NCBI GenBank assembly: GCA_934454405.1
Contig: CAKSFN010000011.1
Span: 29,994-93,993 of the forward strand
From: an uncultured Eubacteriales bacterium
GTDB taxonomy: Bacteria > Bacillota > Clostridia > Oscillospirales > UBA644
Direction: 5' to 3'
DNA: 64,000 nucleotides
Below, in pieces: positions 25,760-33,843 of this stretch. The position numbers were made by a program, and so were the translations under genes. Each line of letters opens with the position of its first letter. The first letter of the stretch is position 1. The notes under the pieces were generated by a model. That model had not been told where the DNA came from, ran no database searches, and saw only the letters and a program-made list of their open reading frames with translations.

Positions 25760-28141
25760 TTAATTGATTTTTACAAACGCAATATCGGAAACCCCGATAA
25801 GGAAATTCTCATTATTCTCTCCCGTGTTGAAGAGGTCTATTCTTTTGATGTTTGTGAGCTTCTGTCCCACCTCATAAACCTTGTCGAGCGGGATGTAGAC
25901 GGTTTTTGTCTTTCCCGGGTCAAGAGCAAATCCGGCGGGGATGTTTACCGTCGCCCTGTTCGTCACCACCGCCACGGTCATTCCGAGTAGGAACGAAGAA
26001 GTTCTGTTCGTCATCGTTACGGCTATGTGGGTGATGTCGGTCAGTTTTGACGTATCCAGATGTCCGAGGTTTTTGATGTTGAATTTTGCGATGTTGTTTC
26101 TGTCGCGAAGGTCAAGCTCTATGTTGCCTTCATTGAACCCGATAACCGCGTTTCGGGAAGAATTCTTAACAACGGCGCAGTCCTCCGCCGTGATTCCCTC
26201 CTCGGCAAAAATGCTGTAAACGCTTGTTTTATCAACGCTTTTCGCATAAACGGTTTTTATGACGGTCTCTTCGTTTATTTTTATATTCAGGTCTTGTCTT
26301 GCTTCACGGCAGTTGACTGTGAGCGTATATTTTGATATGTTTTCGTTTACCGCCGTTTCTGCCGTTTCTTCGCCGTTTACGGAAACGGAAGCGCCTTTCG
26401 GAGCGTAGACAGTAACATAACGGATGTAGAAAAGCGTGTCGTTCGAGTCCGTAACGACGGATATGAGCGGCGCGTTTTCGTCAAACGTCAGAATGTCTTC
26501 ATAAGTCTTTGTAAGTATTTGTTTATATGCTTTTTGGCTGTCGGAATAAACTCCGTCTATCTGCGTGTCGAGCGCGTTTTTTGCGTTGGAGTAATACAAC
26601 CCCATTAATTCGTTGATGAGTGCGTCCGAATAGATGCCCGCTTTTTCCGCCGCGGTCTTCAACTGCTGTTCTCTTGTTGTCAACAGTTCATAGTATTCGC
26701 CGCCCTCGCGCAGATAGCGCAGGCGTATGCTTTCGCAGATAATGTTGTCGTTTGTTATGCCTTTGCCTTTTTGCCCGGGGTAGAAGAATGTCGCTCCGCC
26801 GCCTCGGGGATCCCATATTTCTCCGGGGAGGAAGCAGTAAACATCGTTCCACATATCCCTGCACAATGTCAGATTTTCTTCTTTATATGAATCAAAAGTG
26901 CCCGAATGGTATATCGACCATATAAGCATGCCGTCAAAGTCAAATTCTTTTGTTTCGGAGAAGTGCGCCATTGTGTATGCCAGCGAATTGTCGGCTATCT
27001 GCCCCGACTCGTTTTCGTAACGCCACATCGTTGCGCCCGTTTCCTTTATTCTCCGTCTGAGGTCGGCATTATGCGCGGGAACATCGCTCAGACACCAGAA
27101 TTTCAGATGCCCGAGAAGCCCCATCTGCACCGAGTTCGTGGGGCAAAGGTCTTTCAGGTCGGGAATAAATTCGTTAAGGTAATCAAGATATGTGCAGATA
27201 TCGGGCACCATGCTCGAAGTCGGCTCGTCGCGCGTGTAAATGTAGCATCTGTCGAGAACCCCGTTCTCGCGCAGTATGTCACAGATGACTTTTAATCGTT
27301 CCAGCTGCCACAGATCGATGTTCAGACAGGTGATCCTGTCATCGGCTTTGAGCGAATCAACAATATAATCAGCGTATTCTTCGTCCGTTTCAAAGTCCCA
27401 ATGTCCTTTTGCAAGCGTGGACGGCGTAAATCTGCTTCTGAGCAGCTTTTCACGCAGATCCGTTTCAAGTTCGTGCCATTCCTCTTCGGGAAGACCGGGA
27501 AACTCTTCTCTTACTCTGACGAACACTGCGCCGTAAGTGTCAAGAGAAGATTTCAGAGGAATATCAACGTCAAGAACATTTATTTCAACGGGAATATCAA
27601 ATTTTGTCCCTCCGAAAGAGACCGTCGCAACGCCCGTGTAAAGCCCCGCTTCCGTTCCGAGAGGCACTTCCGCGTCGAACCAAAGCGCGCAGTTATGCCC
27701 CGCTTCCGTTTTGAGTTCGTCCGCCGTTTTGTCCACGGGAATGAGAGCGTCGGGGTAATATGTATTCTCCGAAATCGTCGGAATTGGGTGGAAGTATTCT
27801 CTGTAAGCGGAAAAACAGCCGTCGGGCAGAGTCTCTCCGTTTTCATTTGAAAAAGAACCGACCTCAACGCTTATTTTTCCTATCTCGGAAACTTTGTCCC
27901 TGAAAATGAACTGTGCGCTTCCGAGGTCGTTTCTTCCGATATCGAAGCGAAGCTTTTTTTCAATCGTTTTCGGGATTGCCTCGCTCCGCTCAAGCTTGAC
28001 GGAGGACGGGATTATGCTTGCGTGAATGCTGCCGCTTTTGAAAGCGTAATCGTCTGCGCGAACGGAAACCGTACATCCGCAAACGGACAGTGCAAGCGAT
28101 AAAAGCAGGATGAGAGCGACGGCTTTTTTCATGGTTTTCAT
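25760..28141 (-). CDS. DUF4091/GH123-like glycoside hydrolase lipoprotein
   Basis: A 793-residue exported protein; the lipobox is SVCGC at about residues 19-23. Residues 40-190 form a beta-sandwich-like domain. The middle (about 200-510) looks like a TIM barrel of the DUF4091/GH123 type, with the acidic dyad in CYIYTRDEPTSSM as candidate catalytic pair. It ends in DUF4091-type blocks (GGATFFYPGQKGKG; ESIRLRYLREGGEYYELL). The remaining C-terminal 250 residues contain an NEETAETA-type bacterial Ig/cadherin-like strand region and a binding-module-like domain. The gene overlaps the folC stop by 4 bp. An N-acetylgalactosaminidase or related activity on host or microbial glycans is possible but unproven. 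Confidence 0.8.
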   Translation of the reverse strand: MKTMKKAVALILLLSLALSVCGCTVSVRADDYAFKSGSIHASIIPSSVKLERSEAIPKTIEKKLRFDIGRNDLGSAQFIFRDKVSEIGKISVEVGSFSNENGETLPDGCFSAYREYFHPIPTISENTYYPDALIPVDKTADELKTEAGHNCALWFDAEVPLGTEAGLYTGVATVSFGGTKFDIPVEINVLDVDIPLKSSLDTYGAVFVRVREEFPGLPEEEWHELETDLREKLLRSRFTPSTLAKGHWDFETDEEYADYIVDSLKADDRITCLNIDLWQLERLKVICDILRENGVLDRCYIYTRDEPTSSMVPDICTYLDYLNEFIPDLKDLCPTNSVQMGLLGHLKFWCLSDVPAHNADLRRRIKETGATMWRYENESGQIADNSLAYTMAHFSETKEFDFDGMLIWSIYHSGTFDSYKEENLTLCRDMWNDVYCFLPGEIWDPRGGGATFFYPGQKGKGITNDNIICESIRLRYLREGGEYYELLTTREQQLKTAAEKAGIYSDALINELMGLYYSNAKNALDTQIDGVYSDSQKAYKQILTKTYEDILTFDENAPLISVVTDSNDTLFYIRYVTVYAPKGASVSVNGEETAETAVNENISKYTLTVNCREARQDLNIKINEETVIKTVYAKSVDKTSVYSIFAEEGITAEDCAVVKNSSRNAVIGFNEGNIELDLRDRNNIAKFNIKNLGHLDTSKLTDITHIAVTMTNRTSSFLLGMTVAVVTNRATVNIPAGFALDPGKTKTVYIPLDKVYEVGQKLTNIKRIDLFNTGENNENFLIGVSDIAFVKIN

Positions 28142-29400
28142 CCTTTCAAAGTGTTTCGGACGCTTTCCGAGACGTCGTTGTACGAATAAAGAGAACCTAT
28201 TGCAAGAACAGGTTTTTTATATGAAAGGGCGATATTAACACCCTCTTTTATACTGTTTGCGGCGCGCGCGTTTGCCCCCGCTTCGCAAAACTCTTCCGCA
28301 AGCGCTTCCGCGGGGAGCGCGCGCGGAGACGGCGGCGCGATACATATCACGCGGTCGGCGATCTTTGCAAGTTCTTCCGCCATTTCGCCGTGCGCCTTGT
28401 CCGCAAGAATGCCGACAAGCAGATTTATCTTTTTATCCCCGAAATATGCGCGGACGCTTTCGACCGCCGCGCGGACGCCCTGCGGATTGTGTCCGCCGTC
28501 ATAAAGCACAACGGGTTCGTCCGCTATCTTTTCAAACCGCGCCTGCCAGCGCGCGCAGGCAAGCCCTTCACGAACGGCGTCTTCGGAGATCTCGAGCCCG
28601 TGTTTTCTCAAAACGTCAATCGCTGCCAGCACCGTTGCCGCGTTGGCAGGCTGATAAAGCCCGAGCAGGCGAATAAAATATTCTTTGCCGTCAAATTCAA
28701 ATTCCGTTCCGTCAAGCGTTGTCGAAAGTATTTTGAGCAAATCGGGATTTTTGACCGTCAGTTCCGAATGTTTTTCTTCGCACTCTTTTTCTATGACGGC
28801 AAGAGCTTTTTCGTCGTTGCCGCCGTAAAGCGCGGGACAGTTTTCTTTGATTATACCCGCCTTTTCCCATGCGATTTTTTCTATCGTGTCGCCGAGAATT
28901 TCCGTGTGGTCAAACGCTATTCCCGTTATGACCGAAAGCAGGCTGTTTTTTATCACATTGGTCGAATCGTATCTTCCGCCCAGCCCGACTTCAAGAACAA
29001 CGACGTCGCATTTTGTTTCGTAAAACCATAAAAACGCCGCGGCGGTGATGAAATCGAAAGACGAGGGCTGCGTTTTCATAGTGTCCGCTTTTTTTCTGAC
29101 CCTTTCGAAAAGGTCGTTTATGTCGCCTTCCGCTATCGGAAGCCCGTTCACCCGTATGCGGTCGTTAAAAACAACTATGTACGGAGAGGTGTAAAGCCCC
29201 GTTTTATATCCCTGTTTTTGAAGAACGGAGCTCAGCATCGAGCAAAAAGAACCCTTGCCGTTCGTTCCCGCAACGTGGATAAAACGCAGCTTGTCCTGCG
29301 GATTGCCGAGCAGAGAAAGAAGCTCTTTTTCGCAGTCCGTGCCGAACCTCGAGCCTATCAGACGGAGTTTTTCGAGATATTTTTCGTTTTCTTCGTTCAT
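28138..29400 (-). CDS. folC: Folylpolyglutamate synthase / dihydrofolate synthase
   Basis: A 420-residue Mur-ligase-fold enzyme that adds glutamate to folates, and possibly to dihydropteroate, using ATP. The P-loop is VAGTNGKGSFCSML (about residues 43-56), followed by SPYIVVFNDRIRVNG, the EVGLGGRYDSTN block, GIAFDHTEILGDTIEKIAWE and the C-terminal YDGGHNPQGV (about 300). It overlaps folT upstream and the DUF4091-like gene downstream by 4 bp each, so translation is coupled. Retention of imported folate by polyglutamylation fits its position behind a folate transporter and under a THF riboswitch. Confidence 0.95.
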   Translation of the reverse strand: MNEENEKYLEKLRLIGSRFGTDCEKELLSLLGNPQDKLRFIHVAGTNGKGSFCSMLSSVLQKQGYKTGLYTSPYIVVFNDRIRVNGLPIAEGDINDLFERVRKKADTMKTQPSSFDFITAAAFLWFYETKCDVVVLEVGLGGRYDSTNVIKNSLLSVITGIAFDHTEILGDTIEKIAWEKAGIIKENCPALYGGNDEKALAVIEKECEEKHSELTVKNPDLLKILSTTLDGTEFEFDGKEYFIRLLGLYQPANAATVLAAIDVLRKHGLEISEDAVREGLACARWQARFEKIADEPVVLYDGGHNPQGVRAAVESVRAYFGDKKINLLVGILADKAHGEMAEELAKIADRVICIAPPSPRALPAEALAEEFCEAGANARAANSIKEGVNIALSYKKPVLAIGSLYSYNDVSESVRNTLKG

Positions 29401-29954
29401 TGCGCGTCACCTCTCATCCGTCCGAAAAAAGTCCTCGCGCCTTTATTCAGCACAACAAGGCGGATAATGACCGTTATCGCTGTGTAATTTATCGCGAAAG
29501 ACGGAAGCCGTCCCAGTAAGTAGGGCAGAAAAGGCGCGCCGTTTGAATACCACAGCCACAGCCCGAACGACGTCACAAGCGCCGAGCCTGCCGCGGCGGC
29601 GGGAAAGATCGACAGAAAAAGACGGAGCGTCAGCGGCAGTTTTACAAAAACATAATTGTAAAATATGCCGGAAAGGAAAGCCGTCAGCGTGAAGCCGAGC
29701 GTTATTATCGGATTTATCGCGTATCCGGCAAGCAGACATCCGAGCAGATCGGCGACCGCCGCTGCCGCCGCGCCCGCGACGGGCGAAATGTAGATGGCGG
29801 CGAACACCACGGGCAGGGCCCCGAGCCCCACGCGTATCGAAGTTCCTATCGGTATCATAACGAACTTGTCAAGCGCGACGGTCATCGCAACGCAAAGCCC
29901 CATAATCGCAAGCGATTTCGGTGAGAAGAGAGTTGTTTTTGAGTTTTGTTTCAT
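29397..29954 (-). CDS. folT: Folate ECF transporter S component
   Basis: A 185-residue membrane protein with about six helices, starting at ATG 29954 behind AAAGGAGGC. It belongs to the energy-coupling-factor S-component group: an N-terminal helix with LCVAMTVALDKFVMIP, a basic-hydrophobic IGTSIRVGLGALPVVFAAIY block, and helices that would contact the shared EcfT/EcfA module encoded elsewhere. Assignment to folate rests on the family pattern, on the adjacent folC and on the THF riboswitch upstream. It binds folate outside and delivers it inward. Its ribosome site lies within a perfect hairpin (29962-29994), so translation initiation is probably also controlled. Confidence 0.92.
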   Translation of the reverse strand: MKQNSKTTLFSPKSLAIMGLCVAMTVALDKFVMIPIGTSIRVGLGALPVVFAAIYISPVAGAAAAAVADLLGCLLAGYAINPIITLGFTLTAFLSGIFYNYVFVKLPLTLRLFLSIFPAAAAGSALVTSFGLWLWYSNGAPFLPYLLGRLPSFAINYTAITVIIRLVVLNKGARTFFGRMRGDAQ

Positions 29955-29961
29955 ATAAAAT

Positions 29962-29994
29962 GCCTCCTTTCCCGTTTTGCCACAAAAAGGAGGC
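29962..29994 (-). promoter_or_regulatory. Hairpin sequestering the folT ribosome site
   Basis: GCCTCCTTT pairs perfectly with AAAGGAGGC around a 15-base loop, burying the Shine-Dalgarno sequence seven bases before the folT ATG. It could be a second, translational layer of control below the riboswitch terminator. Confidence 0.7.
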
Positions 29995-29996
29995 GC

Positions 29997-30043
29997 AAAA
30001 AAACGGCGAAAGTCCGCGGATTTATTCCGTGTCCCCGTCGCCG
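29997..30043 (-). terminator. Attenuator terminator in the folT leader
   Basis: On the minus strand the arms CGGCGA (30043-30038) and TCGCCG (30009-30004), with inner CGGA/TCCG pairing, are followed directly by seven T residues (30003-29997). It lies between the THF riboswitch aptamer and folT and is the probable expression platform. Confidence 0.75.
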
Positions 30044-30065
30044 CCGTGTATCTCCGAGATTGCCA

Positions 30066-30190
30066 CAACAGCGGGATGCGAACGCAAAACCGTGTCGCTT
30101 TTTGCGACTTCGTCCGCGGACAACTCCCTGTTCCGACGGCACTTCAAGCGTCTTTTTCAAAACGCTAACGCTTTGCGTTCTACTCTGTTA
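30066..30190 (-). ncRNA. Tetrahydrofolate (THF) riboswitch upstream of folT-folC
   Basis: The minus-strand RNA matches the folT-type THF riboswitch in order. P1 is AACAG/CUGUU; GUA then precedes P2, with a perfect 9-bp pair GAACGCAAA/UUUGCGUUC. Next come an inserted hairpin AGCGUUUU/AAGACGCU, the conserved AAGUG, a hairpin with GGGA in its loop, ACGAAG, a short hairpin UCGC/GCGA, CGGU, and the closing GCAUCC-CGCU block. The additional hairpin makes it longer than the compact reference form. A weak TATAAC -10 box at 30200-30195 would start transcription at the P1 strand. Reduced-folate binding should favour the downstream terminator and lower folT-folC expression. Confidence 0.85.
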
Positions 30191-30294
30191 AAATGTTATA
30201 TTTCAAGCGTGAAACGCCTAAAACCGTGTTATGTTTTTTATCTGACAAACCGCGAAAAAAAGAGAGAAAAAAGCCTTTTTCCGGGGTTTTTGTC

Positions 30295-30777
30295 TCAATT
30301 GCTTTCGGGCGCGACGCGTATTTTTTTCCATGTGCCGCCCTCTTTGACATACGCTTCTCCGTCCGCGCCGACCGCCCATGCGTCGGTATATTGCGGCTCA
30401 ACGGCAAAACTGCCTTTTCCGTCGATATATCCCCAGCCCTTTTCCGTTTTGACGGCGGCGTATCCGTTCTCAAAGCTCTCCGCGTCAAGAAAAACGCCCT
30501 TGATAAGCTGTTTGCCGTAAATGTTTACGAACGACCACGAACCGTTTTTGCAGACGGGCAGAAAACCCGACGAACAGTATTTGACGCTCTCGTAGGAAAA
30601 AGCGCCTATCTCCTCGCCGTCAAGCCCGATAAGCCCGTATCTGCCGCCCTTTTTAACCGCGGCGACGCCGTCCGAAAAAGGCTCCGCATTCTCGTATGTC
30701 GGCTCGACGAGCCATTTTTTGTCTATGACGGCTCTGCCTTTATCGTTTGTGCTCTCAAAAAATGAAGGAAGCCCCAT
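30295..30777 (-). CDS. WG-repeat protein, C-terminal part of a frame-split gene
   Basis: A 160-codon frame with about five WG-type repeats: GRAVIDKKWLVEPTYENAEP, RYGLIGLDGEE, SWSFVNIYGKQ, GWGYIDGKGSF, ending in GGTWKKIRV. It overlaps the upstream frame (30723-31139) by 55 bp in the -1 frame. The first repeat starts in the upstream frame (DGKWGF) and continues here, so both parts were or are one protein. An ATG exists at 30777 but has no good ribosome site, and by itself this part would lack a signal. The protein would face outside, like the WG lipoprotein at 4114. See the slippery site at 30756. Confidence 0.65.
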   Translation of the reverse strand: MGLPSFFESTNDKGRAVIDKKWLVEPTYENAEPFSDGVAAVKKGGRYGLIGLDGEEIGAFSYESVKYCSSGFLPVCKNGSWSFVNIYGKQLIKGVFLDAESFENGYAAVKTEKGWGYIDGKGSFAVEPQYTDAWAVGADGEAYVKEGGTWKKIRVAPESN

Positions 30778-31139
30778 TTTCCGTCCCTGCAGACGGCGGC
30801 GTACCAGTTCCTTCTGCCGCCCGTCGAATACTCCGTGGCGGGTCGCGCGTCGTCGAATTCGGCGTCCGTCAGCGTCAACGTTCTGCCGTTGTATCTTGTT
30901 TTGTAATAATATTTTTCGTCCGAAAGCACGGGGTATACGTCGGTGTCAGATGATGTTACGAACTTTGCGCTGCGATAAACCACGCCGCTTTTTGCGGTTG
31001 CTTTTTCGTATGTTTTTGAGAAGTTTTCGCCGCTTTTCCCGAGCGTCAGACAAAGAACGAGGACAACGACAGCCGCGACGGAAAGTCCGAGCCCGATAAA
31101 AAGTCCGGCTTTTCTTTTTTTCTTTTTTGCGCGCGGCAT
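30723..31139 (-). CDS. WG-repeat membrane-anchored protein, N-terminal part of a frame-split gene
   Basis: A 138-codon frame starting at ATG 31139 behind GAGGTGA. It begins with a basic stretch (MPRAKKKKRKAG), then one membrane helix (LFIGLGLSVAAVVVLVLCLTL), so the rest is predicted to be extracellular. The sequence ends with a WG-repeat start (AAVCRDGKWGF) and then runs into unrelated residues and a stop at 30723. A -1 shift in the T6 run at about 30757-30762 would restore the repeat and continue into the frame 30295-30777, giving a protein of about 280 residues. This may be programmed frameshifting, a phase-variable tract, a decayed gene or a sequencing error. Confidence 0.65.
   Translation of the reverse strand: MPRAKKKKRKAGLFIGLGLSVAAVVVLVLCLTLGKSGENFSKTYEKATAKSGVVYRSAKFVTSSDTDVYPVLSDEKYYYKTRYNGRTLTLTDAEFDDARPATEYSTGGRRNWYAAVCRDGKWGFLHFLRAQTIKAEPS
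30756..30762 (-). other. Slippery heptamer T-TTT-TTG at the frame junction
   Basis: Read in the upstream frame as CAT-TTT-TTG, this is a canonical X-XXY-YYZ heptamer. A -1 shift here gives HFFES and joins the two halves of the WG-repeat protein precisely. Confidence 0.55.
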
Positions 31140-31186
31140 GACCTCACCTCTTTCGGAGCGGCGAACGGCTGCCCCGTATTTTGTTC

Positions 31187-31215
31187 ATTATAACAGATCG
31201 TATTGAAAAAAGCAA
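31187..31215 (-). promoter_or_regulatory. SigA-type promoter for the split WG-repeat gene
   Basis: Minus strand TTGCTT (31215-31210), 17 bp, TATAAT (31192-31187), about 48 bp upstream of ATG 31139. It is divergent from and close to the htpG promoter. Confidence 0.6.
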
Positions 31216-31235
31216 TAGATTTCGGAATAAAAGCA

Positions 31236-31264
31236 TTGACTTGACACAAAAATTATACTATAAT
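31236..31264 (+). promoter_or_regulatory. SigA-type promoter for htpG
   Basis: TTGACT (31236-31241), 17 bp, TATAAT (31259-31264). The overlapping TTGACA at 31241 would leave only 12 bp and is less likely. I see no CIRCE or CtsR-type repeat next to it. Confidence 0.75.
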
Positions 31265-31301
31265 GTACTAGTAAAAATTAACAAAACAGGAGGCCTTTGC
31301 T

Positions 31302-33155
31302 ATGGAAGAAAGAGGCGGTATTTCCGTTCAGACGGAGCATATATTCCCCATAATCAAAAGATGGCTTTATTCGGATAAGGACATTTTTCTGCGCGAGATA
31401 GTGTCCAACGCAAGCGACGCGATAACAAAGCTTCGCCACCTTTGCGCGATTGGCGAGGCGCAGGGAATAGACGAGTCCTGCTACCGCATAACGGTGACGC
31501 TTGACGAAAAGGCGAGAACCGTTTCCGTTGCCGATAACGGAATAGGTATGACCGCGGACGAGGTCAGGAATTATATAAACAACATCGCGCTTTCCGGCGC
31601 GCTTGATTTTGTGAAAAAATATGAGGGCGCGAACGCCGAAAACGACGGAATAATCGGTCATTTCGGTCTCGGCTTTTATTCCGCCTTCATGGTCGCGGAC
31701 AAGGTTGAGATAGAAACGAAGTCCTATACCGACGCCCCCGCCGTTAAGTGGACGGGCGATCAGGACGGCAGTTTTGTTATGGAAGACTGCGAAAGAGCGG
31801 GGCGCGGAACGAAGGTTACGATGTTCCTCACCGAAGAGGATAAGGAGTTCGGCACAAAAGCCAAACTGACGGAAATTCTTGAAAAGTATTGCGCGTTTAT
31901 GCCGTTCCCGATATATCTTGAAATCGTCGGGGAGGAACCGAAAAAGGACAAGGACGGAAACGTTATTGCCCCCGAGCCGATAAACGACACTCAGCCGCTG
32001 TGGCAGAAGCAGGCTTCGGAATGCACGGAGGAGGAGTACGCCGAGTTTTACAAGAAAGTCTTCAACGATTACCGTGAACCGATATTCCACATTCACCTGA
32101 ACGCGGATTATCCTCTGAATTTCAAGGGTATTCTCTATTTCCCGAGAATGACGAGCGCATACGAGGGCATAGAGGGGCAGATAAAGCTTTTCTACAACCG
32201 CGTGTTCGTTGCGGACAATATCAAAGAGATAATTCCCGACTATCTTCTTATGCTCAAAGGCGTTCTCGACTGTCCCGAAATGCCGCTTAACGTTTCGAGA
32301 AGTTATTTGCAGTCGAACGCTTACGTTTCCAAGGTCAGCGCGCATATAGTCAAGAAGGTTTGCGACAAGCTCGTTTCGATGCACGATACCGAGCCCGACA
32401 AGTTCAAAAAAGAATGGGACGAGCTGAAAACGTTTGTCAAATACGCTTCCATGCGCGACAGAAAGGTTTACGACAGGCTTAAAGACATCGTTTTGATGGA
32501 GACCGTGGACGGCGATTATATCAGCCTTAAAGAATATCTCGAAACCGCGCGCGAAAAGGACGGCAAAAAGATCGTTTACTACGCGACCGACAAAAAGCAG
32601 CAGGCGGTCTATATCAATATGTTCAAAAACGAGGGTATCACCGTTGTCGTTCTTGCCGATTTCATCGACAACAACTATATGAGCATAGTTGAGCAGAGCG
32701 AAGAAAATGTTAAGTTCCTGCGCATAGACGCGGAGGCGGACGCCCTGAAAACGGACGGCGAAGCAGCCGAAAACGAAAAAGTTAAGGAGCTGTTCGCGAA
32801 GATAAGCGGAAACGAAGCGATGAAGATAACGTTTATGCCGCTGAAAGATACAAAAATCCCCGCGCTTCTCAATATCGACGAGGAAAGCCGCCGCTTCTCC
32901 GAAATGATGAAGATGTACGCCGCGGCGTCGAAGAAGATGCAGGAGGATCTGCCGCAGCAGGCGACGCTTGTTCTGAACACCGAAAACGAGCTTATCAAAA
33001 AGCTCGGCAGGAACTGCGAAAACGGCGCGTCGGACATCGACGAGGCGATAGCGAGACAGATATATACGCTTGCGCTCATCGGACAGAGACAGCTGACGGC
33101 CGCCGAACTTGAGGCGTTTCTCGACAACAGCTACGGCCTGCTTGAAAAGCTGTGA
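31302..33155 (+). CDS. htpG: Hsp90-family chaperone HtpG
   Basis: A 617-residue ATP-dependent chaperone that remodels client proteins, often together with DnaK. The N-terminal GHKL ATPase has the Hsp90 signature KDIFLREIVSNASDAITKLR (about residues 26-45), then DNGIGMTADEV and GHFGLGFYSAFMV. The middle domain contains the LNFKGILYFPR block, and NVSRSYLQSNAYV carries the catalytic-loop Arg. The C-terminal dimerisation domain ends without a eukaryotic MEEVD. The start is supported by AGGAGG eight bases upstream. It is monocistronic, with its own promoter and a terminator at 33191. The regulatory element for heat induction is not visible. Confidence 0.97.
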   Translation: MEERGGISVQTEHIFPIIKRWLYSDKDIFLREIVSNASDAITKLRHLCAIGEAQGIDESCYRITVTLDEKARTVSVADNGIGMTADEVRNYINNIALSGALDFVKKYEGANAENDGIIGHFGLGFYSAFMVADKVEIETKSYTDAPAVKWTGDQDGSFVMEDCERAGRGTKVTMFLTEEDKEFGTKAKLTEILEKYCAFMPFPIYLEIVGEEPKKDKDGNVIAPEPINDTQPLWQKQASECTEEEYAEFYKKVFNDYREPIFHIHLNADYPLNFKGILYFPRMTSAYEGIEGQIKLFYNRVFVADNIKEIIPDYLLMLKGVLDCPEMPLNVSRSYLQSNAYVSKVSAHIVKKVCDKLVSMHDTEPDKFKKEWDELKTFVKYASMRDRKVYDRLKDIVLMETVDGDYISLKEYLETAREKDGKKIVYYATDKKQQAVYINMFKNEGITVVVLADFIDNNYMSIVEQSEENVKFLRIDAEADALKTDGEAAENEKVKELFAKISGNEAMKITFMPLKDTKIPALLNIDEESRRFSEMMKMYAAASKKMQEDLPQQATLVLNTENELIKKLGRNCENGASDIDEAIARQIYTLALIGQRQLTAAELEAFLDNSYGLLEKL

Positions 33156-33190
33156 AAAAAAATTTTCGGCAATATAAAAAGATGAATATG

Positions 33191-33230
33191 AAAAGGCTTC
33201 CGCGGGACAATGCCCGTCGGAAGCCTTTTT
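33191..33230. terminator. Terminator after htpG
   Basis: AAAAGGCTTCCGCGGG pairs with CCCGTCGGAAGCCTTTTT (one bulge), with A and T tracts on both sides. It probably also ends the convergent XRE gene. Confidence 0.88.
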
Positions 33231-33266
33231 GCCCGATATTTGATTTTTCGGTATTTGAGGATTCGG

Positions 33267-33770
33267 CTATTGCAGCCGTATCGCGATATCGGAAAGAATA
33301 TCGAGAGCCTCTTGCAGAACCGCGTTGTTTGAATAGACCCCCGCGTCCGCAAACTCGCAGCAGCGCTTTGCCTCACGCAGTTTTTCGGAGATGTCGTCCG
33401 CGCTTTTCGCCGTTTCCAGATACGCTTTCGCAAGCAGGGCGCACGCCTCGTCGTAAAACTCAAATTTCCCGAATCCCTGCGTCGCGACGGGGTCGAGCTT
33501 TTCGATGACTTTCTTGTAATCGCCTTCCGAAAAAAGGGCTTTTGCGGCGTTCAGCGTTTCCGCGTCGCCGTCCTGCGGCACAAGCACGGATATGGGAACG
33601 TCGAGCCGCTCCGCAAGATATTCGAGCGTGCTTATCGACGGAACGCAGACCCCGTTTTCGATGCGGCTTATCATATTCCGCGTGACCCTGTCGCCCGCGA
33701 CCTCGCTCTGCGTCATTCTGCGCGCGGCGCGAACTTTTTTCAGTCTTTTTCCGAATTCGCTTTTGTCCAT
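33267..33770 (-). CDS. XRE-family transcriptional regulator with helical C-terminus
   Basis: A 167-residue protein. Residues 6-62 form a Cro/C1-type helix-turn-helix: FGKRLKKVRAARRMTQSEVA, then GDRVTRNMISRIENGVCVPS, then ISTLEYLAERLDVPISVLV. The C-terminal 90 residues are helical and TPR-like (AKALFSEGDYKKVIEKL; ACALLAKAYLETAK), as in peptide-responsive or stress-linked XRE regulators. A palindrome lies in its promoter region (33832-33843), so autoregulation is possible. The target is unknown. Confidence 0.88.
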   Translation of the reverse strand: MDKSEFGKRLKKVRAARRMTQSEVAGDRVTRNMISRIENGVCVPSISTLEYLAERLDVPISVLVPQDGDAETLNAAKALFSEGDYKKVIEKLDPVATQGFGKFEFYDEACALLAKAYLETAKSADDISEKLREAKRCCEFADAGVYSNNAVLQEALDILSDIAIRLQ

Positions 33771-33804
33771 GGCTTTTCTCCTCTTTTATACTCCTGCAAT
33801 TATG

Positions 33805-33843
33805 ATTATAGCAGACGAAAAATTTCAATTTCCGTATATACGG
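33805..33843 (-). promoter_or_regulatory. Promoter region of the XRE gene with a palindrome
   Basis: A TATAAT -10 box (minus strand, 33810-33805) has no strong -35. Near the -35 position lies the perfect 12-bp palindrome CCGTATATACGG (33832-33843), a possible operator. Confidence 0.45.

Noticed and set aside
31241..31264. TTGACA at 31241 as -35 box of htpG
   Set aside because: It leaves only 12 bp to the TATAAT; TTGACT at 31236 gives the normal 17 bp.
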